Below, piece by piece: positions 1-9,574 of a stretch of DNA of 64,000 nt. Within the stretch, counting starts at the first letter, position 1. Each line of letters opens with the position of its first letter. Location of the stretch: the NCBI RefSeq assembly GCF_023006325.1, contig NZ_JAINDF010000001.1, positions 240,863 through 304,862 on the forward strand, read 5' to 3'. The notes beneath the pieces are model-generated. The model searched no databases and was not told the DNA's origin. It saw only the letters and a program-made list of their open reading frames with translations. Source of the DNA: Kordiimonas marina (GTDB lineage Bacteria; Pseudomonadota; Alphaproteobacteria; Sphingomonadales; Kordiimonadaceae). Both the position numbers and the translations under genes were made by a program.

Positions 1-1665
1 ACCTACAGCCTGACCCCGAGAAGCCCGGACGAAGCCGTCACCCGTGACGTGCTGATGGGCAATTATATCGGTGAGCGCAAACCCGCCGCCATCCTGTGCG
101 TGGTCGACGCCACCAACCTGGCCCAGCACCTGCGTTTCGTGCTGGAACTCAAGACCCTGGGCCTGCCGATGGTGCTGGCGCTCAACATGACCGACCTGGC
201 GGCGCGGGAGAAAATCACCATCGACAGCCGGGCGCTGAGCCAGAAACTGGTGATGCCGGTGATTGAGACCGTCGCCGTGCGCAAGAAGGGCCTCAGCGAG
301 CTCAAGGATGCCCTCAACGGCGTCCTCAGTGTGCCGATCGCCAACCCGGTTGAATATGCCACCGACGTGAGGAGCCTGCAGACCTTCGCGCGCCGGATTG
401 CCGCCAAGGTCACGCTTTCCGAAGGCATGGGTCACAAAACCACGCGGCTTCTGGACAAAGTGCTCCTCCACCCTGTTGCGGGACCCATCATCCTGTTCGG
501 ACTATTGTTCCTGATGTTCCAGGCCGTCTTCAGCTGGGCGGAAACGCCGATGGAATGGATCGATGCCGGTATCGGCTGGCTGCAGGCCCATATAGACGCC
601 TTCCTGCCCGGTGGCTGGGTCAAAAGCTTCATCGAGGACGGCATCCTCGCGGGCGTCGGTTCCGTGGTCGTGTTCCTGCCGCAGATCCTGATCCTGTTTG
701 CCTTCATCCTGCTTCTGGAATCGTCCGGTTATATGGCGCGGGCAGCCTTCCTGATGGACCGGCTGATGGCATCGGTGGGGCTCAACGGCCGTGCCTTCAT
801 TCCGCTTCTGTCCAGCTTCGCCTGCGCCGTACCCGGCATCATGTCGGCACGCACGATTTCGGACCAGAAGGACCGGCTGACCACGATCCTGATCGCGCCG
901 CTGATGACCTGCTCGGCACGCATTCCGGTCTATACCCTGATCATCTCTGCCTTCATTCCCAACAAGCCGGTGATTGGCGGCCTGTTCGGATTGCAGGGGC
1001 TGGTGATGTTCATCCTGTATCTTTCCGGTATCCTGTCGGCGCTTATCGTCGCCTTCGTGCTCAAGCGCACGGTGGTGAAAGGCAAGCCGCAGACCTTCAT
1101 GCTGGAGCTGCCGAAATATCAGGCGCCCAAGCTGAATTATGTGCTGATCGGGCTGATGGAACGCGCGCGCATTTTCCTGCGCCGCGCCGGCACCATCATC
1201 CTCACATCCACCATGGTCCTGTGGGTGCTTTCGAACTTCCCGGCCGCACCTGCGGATGCCAAGGGCCCGGCGATCCTGCACAGTTTCGTCGGCATCATCG
1301 GCGGCTGGCTGTCGGTCATTTTCGCGCCCATCGGCTTCAACTGGCAGATGTCCGCGGCCCTGGTGCCCGGCATGGCCGCCCGCGAAGTGGCGGTTGCGGC
1401 GCTGGGTACCGTCTACTCGCTGTCCGGCAATGAGGACGCGGTGCAGACCGGCCTTGTGCATATGCTGCAGGGCGCCTGGTCGCTGCCGACCGCGCTTAGC
1501 TTCCTCGCCTGGTATATTTTCGCGCCCCAGTGCCTGTCGACCATCGCCATCACGCGGCGTGAGACCGGCGGCTGGAAATGGACCGGTTTCATGATCGGCT
1601 ACCTGTTCGTGCTGGCGTATCTGGTCTCCTTCGCGACCTACCAGATCTCCTCCGCCCTGCTCTGA
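1..1665 (+). CDS. feoB: Ferrous iron transport protein FeoB, 3' part (5' end outside window)
   Basis: Inner-membrane Fe(II) transporter with an N-terminal GTPase domain. The reading frame is open from base 1, so the gene starts upstream and only about the last 554 residues are visible. The visible part opens late in the G domain (the DATN segment, then NMTD, the G4 guanine-specificity motif, near base 187). After a short helical region it becomes strongly hydrophobic with many membrane spans, including the cysteine-containing segments FACAVPG and MTCSARIPVY that are typical of FeoB gate regions, and ends in FAPQCLSTIAI plus a last span. There is no feoC downstream; the next gene on the strand is a dipeptidase 70 bases away. 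The internal GTG near base 49 is not the true start, because the homology runs through it. Family assignment is secure; regulation cannot be judged without the promoter. Confidence 0.95.
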   Translation, partial: TYSLTPRSPDEAVTRDVLMGNYIGERKPAAILCVVDATNLAQHLRFVLELKTLGLPMVLALNMTDLAAREKITIDSRALSQKLVMPVIETVAVRKKGLSELKDALNGVLSVPIANPVEYATDVRSLQTFARRIAAKVTLSEGMGHKTTRLLDKVLLHPVAGPIILFGLLFLMFQAVFSWAETPMEWIDAGIGWLQAHIDAFLPGGWVKSFIEDGILAGVGSVVVFLPQILILFAFILLLESSGYMARAAFLMDRLMASVGLNGRAFIPLLSSFACAVPGIMSARTISDQKDRLTTILIAPLMTCSARIPVYTLIISAFIPNKPVIGGLFGLQGLVMFILYLSGILSALIVAFVLKRTVVKGKPQTFMLELPKYQAPKLNYVLIGLMERARIFLRRAGTIILTSTMVLWVLSNFPAAPADAKGPAILHSFVGIIGGWLSVIFAPIGFNWQMSAALVPGMAAREVAVAALGTVYSLSGNEDAVQTGLVHMLQGAWSLPTALSFLAWYIFAPQCLSTIAITRRETGGWKWTGFMIGYLFVLAYLVSFATYQISSALL

Positions 1666-1735
1666 CGGCCTTGTCCCCGCCACAAATCTGGGTTAGCCAA
1701 GTAGGCAACCAGAAAAATGCGGGAGGACAGACCAG

Positions 1736-2932
1736 ATGAAAGCCCTGATTGCCGCGGTATCGCTGCTTGCGCTTGCCGGATGCTCGGACGCTGGCACCGA
1801 GAAAAAAGCCGAACAGATCGCCCATGACGACCTGATCGTCGACACCCATATCGACGTGCCCTACCGCCTGGCCGCCAAATGGGAAGATGTTGCATCGGCA
1901 ACAGAAACAGGCAATTTCGACTATCCCCGCGCGGTGAAGGGCGGGCTCAACGCCCCCTTCATGTCCATCTATACCCCGGCCCAGTATGACGGCACGCCCA
2001 AGGCCAAAGAGCACGCCGATGAGATGATCGCCATCGTCGAAAAGATCGCGGCCTCGGCGCCGGATAAGTTTCGCATCGCCAAGTCGGTCGACGATGTGGA
2101 GAAGGCCTTCAAGGACGGCGTGATCGCGCTGCCGATGGGGATGGAGAACGGCTCCCCCATCCTGCATGACCTCAAGAACCTGGACTATTTCTACGACAAG
2201 GGCATCCGCTACATCACGCTGGCGCATTCCAAGGCCAACGATATCGCGGATAGCTCCTACGACCCGACCCGCAAATGGCACGGCCTCAGCGACTTCGGCA
2301 AACAGGTGGTGGAGCGCATGAATGACCTGGGCATCATGGTCGATGTCAGCCATATCTCCGACGAAGCCTTCTGGGACGTGATGAAGACCAGCAAGACGCC
2401 GGTGATCGCCTCGCACTCCTCCGCGCGCGCCTTCACCCCGGATTTCGAGCGCAACATGTCCGATGACATGATCAAGGCGCTAGCCGAAAAGGGCGGCGTG
2501 ATCCAGATCAACTTCGGCTCCTCCTTCCTCACGGAAGAAGCCAACCAGTACCGCCCGCACATGGATGAAGCCTATGAGGCCTACCTGCGCAAAAGCGGCA
2601 CCAAGGCCAGCACCGAAGCCCACGAAGCCTTCGAAAAGAAATACCGCGCCGACAACCCCTACCCCTACGCCACGGTCGATGACGTCCTGGACCATATCGA
2701 CCATGTGGTGAAGCTGGTGGGTGTGGACCATGTCGGTATCGGCTCGGACTTTGACGGTGTCGGCGACAGCCTGCCGGAAGGCCTGAAGGACGTGTCCACC
2801 TATCCGCACATCATCGCCGGGCTCCTCAAACGCGGCTATTCGGAAGCGGACATCAAGAAGATCCTCGGCGGCAACCTCCTGCGCGTCTGGCGCGCGGTCG
2901 AAACCTATGCCGCCAACCACAAGGTTGCCTGA
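1736..2932 (+). CDS. Membrane dipeptidase (peptidase M19), lipoprotein
   Basis: Zinc-dependent renal-dipeptidase family enzyme of 398 residues that hydrolyses dipeptides, probably in the periplasm. The N-terminus is a lipoprotein signal with lipobox LAGC (lipidated Cys16). Metal ligands typical of M19 are visible: His38-x-Asp40 in DTHID, the Glu of GMENGSP, and the histidines in VDVSHIS and IASHSSARAF; GSDFDGV follows near the C-terminus. The ATG is preceded by GGGAGGACAG at a normal distance. It stands alone between feoB and a strong terminator. Together with the tricorn-like and S9 peptidases elsewhere in the window it points to peptide scavenging. Substrate specificity (L,L or L,D dipeptides, beta-lactams) cannot be read from sequence. 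Confidence 0.93.
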   Translation: MKALIAAVSLLALAGCSDAGTEKKAEQIAHDDLIVDTHIDVPYRLAAKWEDVASATETGNFDYPRAVKGGLNAPFMSIYTPAQYDGTPKAKEHADEMIAIVEKIAASAPDKFRIAKSVDDVEKAFKDGVIALPMGMENGSPILHDLKNLDYFYDKGIRYITLAHSKANDIADSSYDPTRKWHGLSDFGKQVVERMNDLGIMVDVSHISDEAFWDVMKTSKTPVIASHSSARAFTPDFERNMSDDMIKALAEKGGVIQINFGSSFLTEEANQYRPHMDEAYEAYLRKSGTKASTEAHEAFEKKYRADNPYPYATVDDVLDHIDHVVKLVGVDHVGIGSDFDGVGDSLPEGLKDVSTYPHIIAGLLKRGYSEADIKKILGGNLLRVWRAVETYAANHKVA

Positions 2933-2962
2933 CACCGCTTAGGCATCATAAACCAAAGTCAT

Positions 2963-2989
2963 AAAAGCCGCCGTTTTCGGCGGCTTTTT
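2963..2989 (+). terminator. Intrinsic terminator after the dipeptidase gene
   Basis: Perfect 11-bp stem (2963-2973 with 2978-2988), TTTT loop, and a T-run completing the 3' arm. It ends the dipeptidase transcript and separates it from the tricorn-like gene. Confidence 0.9.
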
Positions 2990-3084
2990 GCATGACATCG
3001 CCGTGAATGGGCCACCTTTGGGCTGGACGCGCGGAACGAAATTGCTACCGTATCCGTTCATCTAAATCCTGAGGGGGAATTGAA

Positions 3085-6000
3085 ATGAAAAAAACAATGC
3101 TGCGCCTTGTGGCGATCAGCTTGCTGTCCGGCACCAGCATCGGCGCCCATGCAGCACCCGATAGCGACTGGTTCACCGATGCGGCCATCTCACCCGATGG
3201 CAAAACCGTCCTGGTTGGTTACAAAGGCGATATCTACAAGGTGCCCGTGGGTGGCGGCAGCGCCACGCCGCTGACCATCAACGACGCCTGGGAAGGCCAC
3301 CCGGTCTGGTCCCATGACGGCAAATGGATCGCTTTCTCGTCCGACCGCAATGGCAACCTGGATGTCTATGTCATGCCCGCTAAAGGCGGCGATGCCAAAC
3401 GCCTCACCTACAATAGCGCCAACGACATCCCGACCGACTTCACCGCCGACAACAAGGCCGTGACCTTCACGTCACCGCGGGTGGATTCGGCGCAGAGCAG
3501 CCAGTTCCCGCGCCGCAGCCTGCCGGAACTTTACAATGTGGGCCTTTCGGGCGGCACGCCGGAAATGGTGCTGACGATCCCGGCCGAACAGGCCCGCTGG
3601 AACAAAAAGGGCGATGAGCTTCTCTACCGGGAGGAAAAGTCGCTAGAAAGCCCGCTGAGGAAGCATAACCGCTCCGCCTTCGCGCGCGATATCTGGCTCT
3701 ATAACGCCAAGACCAGCAGCTACAAGCAGCTGACCGACTTCCCCGGTGGCGACCATAACCCGGTCTGGGGCAATGGCAGCACAATCTATTATACCTCGGA
3801 AGAGCTGGACGATACCTTCAACGTCTGGAAGATGGACCTGTCGAGCGGCAAGAAACAGGCTGTCACCGACTTCAAGGAACACCCTGTCCGCTCACTGAGC
3901 CGCGCCGATAACGGCACGATGACCTTCATCCACCATGGTGACATTTATACCGTGAAGGACGGCGGCAAGCCGCAGAAACTGAAGATCTCGGTCCTCAACG
4001 ACGGCCATGGCCGCGATGTGCAGACCATCGATGTCTCCGGCGACGTCTCGGACTTTTCGGTCTCGCCGAGCGGCAAGGAAGTGGCCTTCGTCGCCCGTGG
4101 TGAGGTTTTCGTCACCTCGGCCGAATTCAAGACCACCAAACGCGTCACCGACACCCCGGCGCAGGAGCGCAGCGTCAACTTCAGCCCGGACGGCAAGAAG
4201 CTGGTTTATGCGGCCGAACGCGGCGGCAAGTGGGAACTGGTCGAAGCCTCGCTTCAGAACCCGGACGAGAAATATTTCTTCGCCAGCACGACCCTGAAGG
4301 AGCGCGTGCTCTATAGGGGCGACAAGGATTCCTTCCAGCCGAAATATTCACCGGACGGCAAGAAAGTCGCCTTCCTCTATGGCCGGGACGAGCTTCGGGT
4401 CGTCGATACGGAAACCGGCAAGGCGGTGACCGCGCTGCCCGCCAGCTATAACTACAGCTATGCCGACGGCGACATTCATTTCAACTGGTCGCCGGACAGC
4501 AAGTGGCTGACCGTCGATTTCGCGCCGCGTCAGCGTATCTTCATCACCAACATCGCCATCGTGCCTGCGGACGGTTCCAAGCCGCCGGTGGATATCACCA
4601 AGTCCGGCTATCTGAACTCCACGCCGCGCTGGCAGGCGGATGGGGGCGCCGTCCTGTGGTTCACCGCCCGCTACGGCATGCGCGACCATGGCAGCTGGGG
4701 CACCCAGCTTGATGTGGAAGCCGCCTTCCTCACGCAGGATTCCTACGACCGCTTCACCATGAGCAAAGAAGAATATGAGCTGAAGAAGGAGCTCGAGGAC
4801 GCCAAGAAGAAGGAAGAAGAGAAAAAGGCCAAGGATGACGCCAAGAAAGGCGACAAGGCCGCAGAGAAAGCCGAGGACAAAAAGGACGAGAAGAAGGAAG
4901 CCGAGGTCAAGCCGATCAAGATCGACTTCAACAATCTTGACGACCGCACCCTGCGCCTGACCGTCAACTCGTCCGACCTGGCCGATGCCGTGCTGACCAA
5001 GGACGGCAGCAAGCTCTATTATCTGTCGCGCTTTGAAGGCGGCTATAACCTGTGGCTGCACGATTTCCGCGAAAAGGCCACCAAGCTGATCGTCAAGTTT
5101 GACGCCAAGCAGGCGGCGATCCAGCTGGCGGCGGATGAAAAGTCGGCCTTCGTGCTGGCGGACGGCAGCATTTCCAAGCTGACGCTTTCGAAGGACAGCG
5201 CCAAGAAGAAGCCGGTGCAGCTGAAGGCCAGCATGGAGCTGAAGCCCTACGCCGAGCGCCAGTATTTCTTCGACCATATCTGGCGTCAGGTTGGCGACAA
5301 ATTCTATAACCCCAACATGCACGGCATCGACTGGAAGGCCATGCGTGCCGAGTATGAGCCCAAGCTCCCGTCCATCGGCAACGACCGCGATTTCGCCCGC
5401 ATGATGGAAGAAATGCTTGGGGAACTGAACGCGTCGCACACCGGGGCCTACTACCGCGGCAAGCACAAGAATGCCGACAACACCGCAGCCCTCGGCGTTA
5501 TCTTCGACATGAAGGACACCAAGGGCCCGCTGACCATTGCCGCCGTTCTGGAGAAAAGCCCGCTTGTGAAGGCTGGCAGTGAGGTGAAACCTGGCATGAA
5601 GCTCGCCGCCGTCGACGGTGTTGAGCTGTCAGCCACCACCAACCTCGCGGAGCTCCTCAACGGCAAGACCGGCGAACGCGTGCGCCTGACCTTCGAACGC
5701 AAGGACAAGAGCCGCTTCGATGAGGTGATCAAGCCGATCAGTATGCGCGCCGAGGACAACCTCCTTTATGAGCGCTGGGTCAAGAGCCGCCGGGCGCTTG
5801 TCGACAAGCTTTCGGGCGGACATCTGGCCTATGTCCATGTCCGGGCGATGAACGATGCCAGCTTCCGTGTGGTTTATAATGAACTGTTCGGGCGCGGCTT
5901 CGATAAGGACGGTGTCGTCGTCGATACCCGCTGGAATGGCGGTGGCTGGCTGCATAACGACCTGGCCAAGCTTCTGTCCGGCAAGGAATATACCCACATG

Positions 6001-6387
6001 AAGGTGCGCGGCCGCGTCTATCAGGGCGACCCGATGGACCAGTGGTACAAGCCGTCGATCGTGGTGATGGGCGAAGGCAACTATTCCGATGCCTCCGGCT
6101 TCCCTTATGCCTACAAGACGCTGAAGATCGGCCAGACCGTCGGCATGCCGGTCCCCGGCACCATGACCGCCGTCTGGTGGGAATGGCTGCATTCGGGCGA
6201 CATCGTCTTCGGCATCCCGCAGGTGGGTATGCTGGACACGCACGGCAACTATCTGGAAAACCATGAGCTTGAGCCGGATTACAAGGTCAAGAACATGCCG
6301 GGCGCTTCCTCACACGGGGAAGACCAGCAGATCGAAGAAGCTGTCAAAGTCCTCATGAAGACCGTTGAGGACGACAAGAAGAAATAG
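3085..6387 (+). CDS. Tricorn-like S41 peptidase with N-terminal beta-propeller
   Basis: Secreted serine peptidase of 1100 residues. A signal peptide (MKKTMLRLVAISLL, cut after AHA) is followed by WD40/TolB-like propeller repeats (many SPDGK-type turns) to about residue 540, a strongly charged Lys/Glu-rich linker at about 560-615, further beta repeats, a core domain, a PDZ domain at about 800-880 and an S41 catalytic domain at the C-terminus. By analogy with tricorn protease, catalytic residues are visible as Ser784-His785 (NASHTG), Ser1001-Asp1002 (NYSDASG) and a glutamate in NHELEPDY near 1061. Tricorn processes oligopeptides in the cytosol of archaea; bacterial homologues with signal peptides act outside the cytoplasm. 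GGGGGA precedes the ATG. The gene is monocistronic between two hairpins. Confidence 0.92.
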   Translation: MKKTMLRLVAISLLSGTSIGAHAAPDSDWFTDAAISPDGKTVLVGYKGDIYKVPVGGGSATPLTINDAWEGHPVWSHDGKWIAFSSDRNGNLDVYVMPAKGGDAKRLTYNSANDIPTDFTADNKAVTFTSPRVDSAQSSQFPRRSLPELYNVGLSGGTPEMVLTIPAEQARWNKKGDELLYREEKSLESPLRKHNRSAFARDIWLYNAKTSSYKQLTDFPGGDHNPVWGNGSTIYYTSEELDDTFNVWKMDLSSGKKQAVTDFKEHPVRSLSRADNGTMTFIHHGDIYTVKDGGKPQKLKISVLNDGHGRDVQTIDVSGDVSDFSVSPSGKEVAFVARGEVFVTSAEFKTTKRVTDTPAQERSVNFSPDGKKLVYAAERGGKWELVEASLQNPDEKYFFASTTLKERVLYRGDKDSFQPKYSPDGKKVAFLYGRDELRVVDTETGKAVTALPASYNYSYADGDIHFNWSPDSKWLTVDFAPRQRIFITNIAIVPADGSKPPVDITKSGYLNSTPRWQADGGAVLWFTARYGMRDHGSWGTQLDVEAAFLTQDSYDRFTMSKEEYELKKELEDAKKKEEEKKAKDDAKKGDKAAEKAEDKKDEKKEAEVKPIKIDFNNLDDRTLRLTVNSSDLADAVLTKDGSKLYYLSRFEGGYNLWLHDFREKATKLIVKFDAKQAAIQLAADEKSAFVLADGSISKLTLSKDSAKKKPVQLKASMELKPYAERQYFFDHIWRQVGDKFYNPNMHGIDWKAMRAEYEPKLPSIGNDRDFARMMEEMLGELNASHTGAYYRGKHKNADNTAALGVIFDMKDTKGPLTIAAVLEKSPLVKAGSEVKPGMKLAAVDGVELSATTNLAELLNGKTGERVRLTFERKDKSRFDEVIKPISMRAEDNLLYERWVKSRRALVDKLSGGHLAYVHVRAMNDASFRVVYNELFGRGFDKDGVVVDTRWNGGGWLHNDLAKLLSGKEYTHMKVRGRVYQGDPMDQWYKPSIVVMGEGNYSDASGFPYAYKTLKIGQTVGMPVPGTMTAVWWEWLHSGDIVFGIPQVGMLDTHGNYLENHELEPDYKVKNMPGASSHGEDQQIEEAVKVLMKTVEDDKKK

Positions 6388-6400
6388 GCTTTAAGCCCTT

Positions 6401-6434
6401 GCCGTAGCGTCAAACTTCACCCTGACGCTACGGC
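6401..6434 (+). terminator. Hairpin after the tricorn-like gene, probable terminator
   Basis: Perfect 12-bp inverted repeat (6401-6412 with 6423-6434) around a 10-base loop, 13 bases after the stop. The T tract behind it is weak (TTCCTATC), so termination may be partial. Confidence 0.6.
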
Positions 6435-6559
6435 TTCCTATCCCCGCGATAACGCCGATGTTATCGCTATTCCGCCCCGCCCGGCTTGCCCCACCCCGCA
6501 TCCGCCCTATCGTCAGACAAGACGTTTGGGGAAGCGTCACTATTTACCTGGGAGGGACC

Positions 6560-7855
6560 ATGACCGATCTATCGCGCGGCGGACCGGCATCAGAGATGAT
6601 GTCCAGCCGTATCCGGGCCTATACGCTTTTAATCCTGACGGCCGTCTATGCCTTCAATTTCATCGACCGGCAGATCCTGGTGATCCTGCAGCCCTTGATC
6701 AAGAAGGAGCTGATGCTCAGCGATACTCAGCTCGGCCTCCTGTCCGGCTTTTCCTTCGCGGTTTTCTATACCACGCTCGGCATCCCGATCGCCCGGCTGG
6801 CGGACCGCAGCAACCGCCGCAATATCATCGCGATCGCGCTCACGGTCTGGAGCGGCATGACCGCGCTTTCCGGCCTTGCGAACACCTATTGGCAGCTTCT
6901 TCTGGCCCGTATCGGGGTCGGCATCGGGGAGGCCGGCGGCAGCCCGCCCGCGCACTCGATGATCTCGGACATGTATGAGCCCAAAAGGCGTGCCAGCGCG
7001 CTGTCCATCTATTCCGCCGGGCTCTATCTCGGCGTGGTGCTTGGCTATGTCTTCGGCGGCTACCTGGGCCAACGCTTCGGCTGGCGCGCCACCTTCCTGA
7101 TGGTCGGTATTCCCGGCGTCCTGCTGGCGTTCCTCCTGCGCTTTACCGTGCGGGAACCCGCCCGCGGCCACCATGACGGCGGTGAGGTTGGTGAACAACC
7201 CAGCCTCAAGGACACGCTGACCTATGTCTGGCGGCTCAAGTCCTTCCCCTTCTTCGCCTTCGGCTGTGCCATGGCGGCGTTCGTCAGCTACGGCACCAGC
7301 AATTTCATGCCTAACTTCCTGGTGCGCTATCATGACATTCCCTTAAGCCAGATCGGGCTATTGCTCGGTATCACTGGCGGCGGCGGCGGGATGCTCGGGA
7401 CCTACCTCGGCGGCACCATTACCGACCGGATCGCCAAGAATGACCCGCGCTGGTACCTGTGGCTGCCCGGCCTTACCGGCGTCATCGCCATCCCGATCGG
7501 GCTTGTGCTGTACCTGACCGAAAACACCACGCTGATGCTGGTGCTTTATTTCTTCGCCGCGACCCTGGGCACCTTCTATCTCGCGCCGTCGATCGCCATG
7601 GCGCACCGGCTGGTGTCACCGCGGATGCGGGCGATGGCATCGGCGATCCTGTTCTTCGTCCTCAACCTGATTGGCCTTGGCCTTGGCCCGGTGGTCGTAG
7701 GCGCGATCAGCGATATCCTGCATCACATCACCGGCCAGGAAAGCCTGCGTTCGGCGCTGATTATCGGCTCCTCGCTCGCGCTCGTTAAAGGCTATCTCTT
7801 CTGGAAGGGCGGCAAGAATTTGCCTGCGGATTTGGCCGCCATGAAGAAAGGCTGA
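6560..7855 (+). CDS. MFS transporter, spinster-like family
   Basis: Inner-membrane secondary transporter of 431 residues with about 12 predicted spans. The first span ends in FNFIDRQIL, and the loop after span 2 reads RLADRSNRR, the usual MFS signature position; VGIGEAGGSPPAHSM and the LGQRFGWRATF region also fit the spinster-like subgroup seen in alphaproteobacteria. A longer frame opens at 6458, but the ATG at 6560 has GGGAGG directly upstream and gives a normal N-terminus, so I use it. Substrate is unknown: relatives have been linked to lipids, sugars or drugs. Only 65 bases separate it from the following sulfatase-fold gene, so the two may be co-transcribed. Confidence 0.88.
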   Translation: MTDLSRGGPASEMMSSRIRAYTLLILTAVYAFNFIDRQILVILQPLIKKELMLSDTQLGLLSGFSFAVFYTTLGIPIARLADRSNRRNIIAIALTVWSGMTALSGLANTYWQLLLARIGVGIGEAGGSPPAHSMISDMYEPKRRASALSIYSAGLYLGVVLGYVFGGYLGQRFGWRATFLMVGIPGVLLAFLLRFTVREPARGHHDGGEVGEQPSLKDTLTYVWRLKSFPFFAFGCAMAAFVSYGTSNFMPNFLVRYHDIPLSQIGLLLGITGGGGGMLGTYLGGTITDRIAKNDPRWYLWLPGLTGVIAIPIGLVLYLTENTTLMLVLYFFAATLGTFYLAPSIAMAHRLVSPRMRAMASAILFFVLNLIGLGLGPVVVGAISDILHHITGQESLRSALIIGSSLALVKGYLFWKGGKNLPADLAAMKKG

Positions 7856-7920
7856 AACCGGGCTGGTAAAAGCGGTCGAAGTTTGCGAGCATAGGGAGAA
7901 TTCTGAGATACCAGACCCTT

Positions 7921-9570
7921 ATGCCCGCAAACAAACATCGTTACAGCCTCACGGAAACAAGTTTTGTCCTGGTGCTGCTGCTGGTCGCGCTGACGCCGGT
8001 GGCGGGCTTGTCGGTCGCTGCCCTCACGCTTGCCTTCCTGCAGTATTTTGCCCTGGCTGGCCTCTACCTCCTGATGAGGCAGGCTGCGGACCGGCTGCAC
8101 CTCTTGGTGGGTCATGCCCTGTTCGGCCTTACCACCCTGGTCCTGATCGGCGAAATCACCGTGGAGACGCTGACCGGGCTCCATCTCAACCGGTTCGTCC
8201 TGTCGCTTCTGGCGCAGCCCGAGGCCATGACGCAGATCGGCCTTTCGCGCACCGGGTTTACCGTTGGCCTGATTGTCGCCGCCTGCATTCCCAGCCTGGT
8301 GCTGACCCGGTTCAGGCGTTATGTGCTGGGGCTTCACGCCCGCCTGCCGATCATCCTGACCGTCGGCGCTTTGCTGCTGACACAGTTCGTTTATGCGCTG
8401 TTTTACTTTTACGGGTCGACCGCGGCGGTGGAAGCCCGGCGCGAGATGCCGTTTTTCGCGGTCCTGCCCCCCTATTACAGCCAGAAAGTGCTGTCCGCCG
8501 TGCTGGGCCCGCGCGGCAGGAACCCGTTCGCGCTTGCCCATGTGGACAGCCCGATTGCGGATGCCCCCACAGCCCCCGTCAGCCTGCCGCCCCATGGCAA
8601 GAATGTCCTGATCGTGGTGGCAGACAGCCTGCGGGCGGAAGACATCCGCCAGACCCCGGCGCTCGCGCCTAACCTGATGCGCTGGGCCACGCGCGGCTGG
8701 CTGTCGCTCGACCATTACAGCACGTCCAACTGCACCCATTTCAGCTTCTTCAGTATGCTGACAGGCAAGCTGCCGACCGGCTTCGCCCGCGCGCGCGCCG
8801 GGCATCCGGTGCTGACCCTGCCCGCCCTTCTGGCCCAGAACGGCTACCGGCTATCCAGCGCGGAAAGCCAATCGCTGGACTGGTATGATACCGCGGCGAT
8901 CCTGCTCGATGGCGCCAAGCGGGATATTGCGACCGGCGACAGCCTGGAAGCGCGCGACGAAGCGGTGACCGACCTCACGCTCGCGCGGCTCAAGACCAAG
9001 AGCACCCTGCCCTTCTTCCACCTCGCCTATTATACCGGCACCCATTATCCCTATAATGGTCCGGTGAAAGACAGCGATTACGCCCGCTACAAAGCCGCGA
9101 TCAGCGCTTTCGACCGGGAATTCGGCCGCCTGATGGATGGATTGCAAGCCGAAGGCGCGCTCAAGAACACGCTGGTGATCGTCACCGCCGACCATGGCGA
9201 GGAGTTCCTGAAAAACGGTGAAATCGGGCACGCCAGCCAGCTGGATGCAGCCCAGACCGTGGTGCCCTTCCTTGTGATCGGTGCGAAAAAGGCCCCGGTC
9301 CTCAGCCACACAGACCTGATGCCCTATGTCGTCGAAAGCCTCAGGAACGCCCCGCCTGCCCTGGCGGCCCACACGCCGGTGATCCTGGCGAACTGCGACT
9401 ACGCCTATCCGAACGGCTTCGCGGTGCTGTGGCATGATGGCACCCGCGCCGACTTCGACTATGAAGACGGCAGCCTGACGCCCGTGCACGGCCCTGATGG
9501 TCGCCTCGCAAAAAAAGCGGCCCGATACCGGGCCGCCACATTGCTTCTGGATGCGCTTTCGGGCAAATGA
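7921..9570 (+). CDS. Membrane-anchored sulfatase / phosphoethanolamine-transferase-fold protein
   Basis: Protein of 549 residues with four to five N-terminal membrane spans (about residues 10-165) and a periplasmic alkaline-phosphatase-superfamily domain. Metal-binding landmarks are Asp235 in VVADSLRAED and Asp424-His425 in TADHGEE. The nucleophile position lies in SNCTHFS (Cys271-Thr272); a Thr there would resemble LtaS/EptA/YejM-type enzymes rather than Cys-type sulfatases, which carry CxPSR. It probably transfers or cleaves a head group on envelope lipid or glycan, but the substrate cannot be named. No strong ribosome-binding site is seen at this ATG (a GGGAG lies about 25 bases upstream), so the start is moderately sure. 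It ends 4 bases before the convergent TetR gene. Confidence 0.8.
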   Translation: MPANKHRYSLTETSFVLVLLLVALTPVAGLSVAALTLAFLQYFALAGLYLLMRQAADRLHLLVGHALFGLTTLVLIGEITVETLTGLHLNRFVLSLLAQPEAMTQIGLSRTGFTVGLIVAACIPSLVLTRFRRYVLGLHARLPIILTVGALLLTQFVYALFYFYGSTAAVEARREMPFFAVLPPYYSQKVLSAVLGPRGRNPFALAHVDSPIADAPTAPVSLPPHGKNVLIVVADSLRAEDIRQTPALAPNLMRWATRGWLSLDHYSTSNCTHFSFFSMLTGKLPTGFARARAGHPVLTLPALLAQNGYRLSSAESQSLDWYDTAAILLDGAKRDIATGDSLEARDEAVTDLTLARLKTKSTLPFFHLAYYTGTHYPYNGPVKDSDYARYKAAISAFDREFGRLMDGLQAEGALKNTLVIVTADHGEEFLKNGEIGHASQLDAAQTVVPFLVIGAKKAPVLSHTDLMPYVVESLRNAPPALAAHTPVILANCDYAYPNGFAVLWHDGTRADFDYEDGSLTPVHGPDGRLAKKAARYRAATLLLDALSGK

Positions 9571-9574
9571 AGCC

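Noticed and set aside
502-1683. Long minus-strand ORF opposite feoB
   Set aside because: Arg/His/Gly-rich composition typical of a GC-rich shadow frame; feoB is certain on the other strand.
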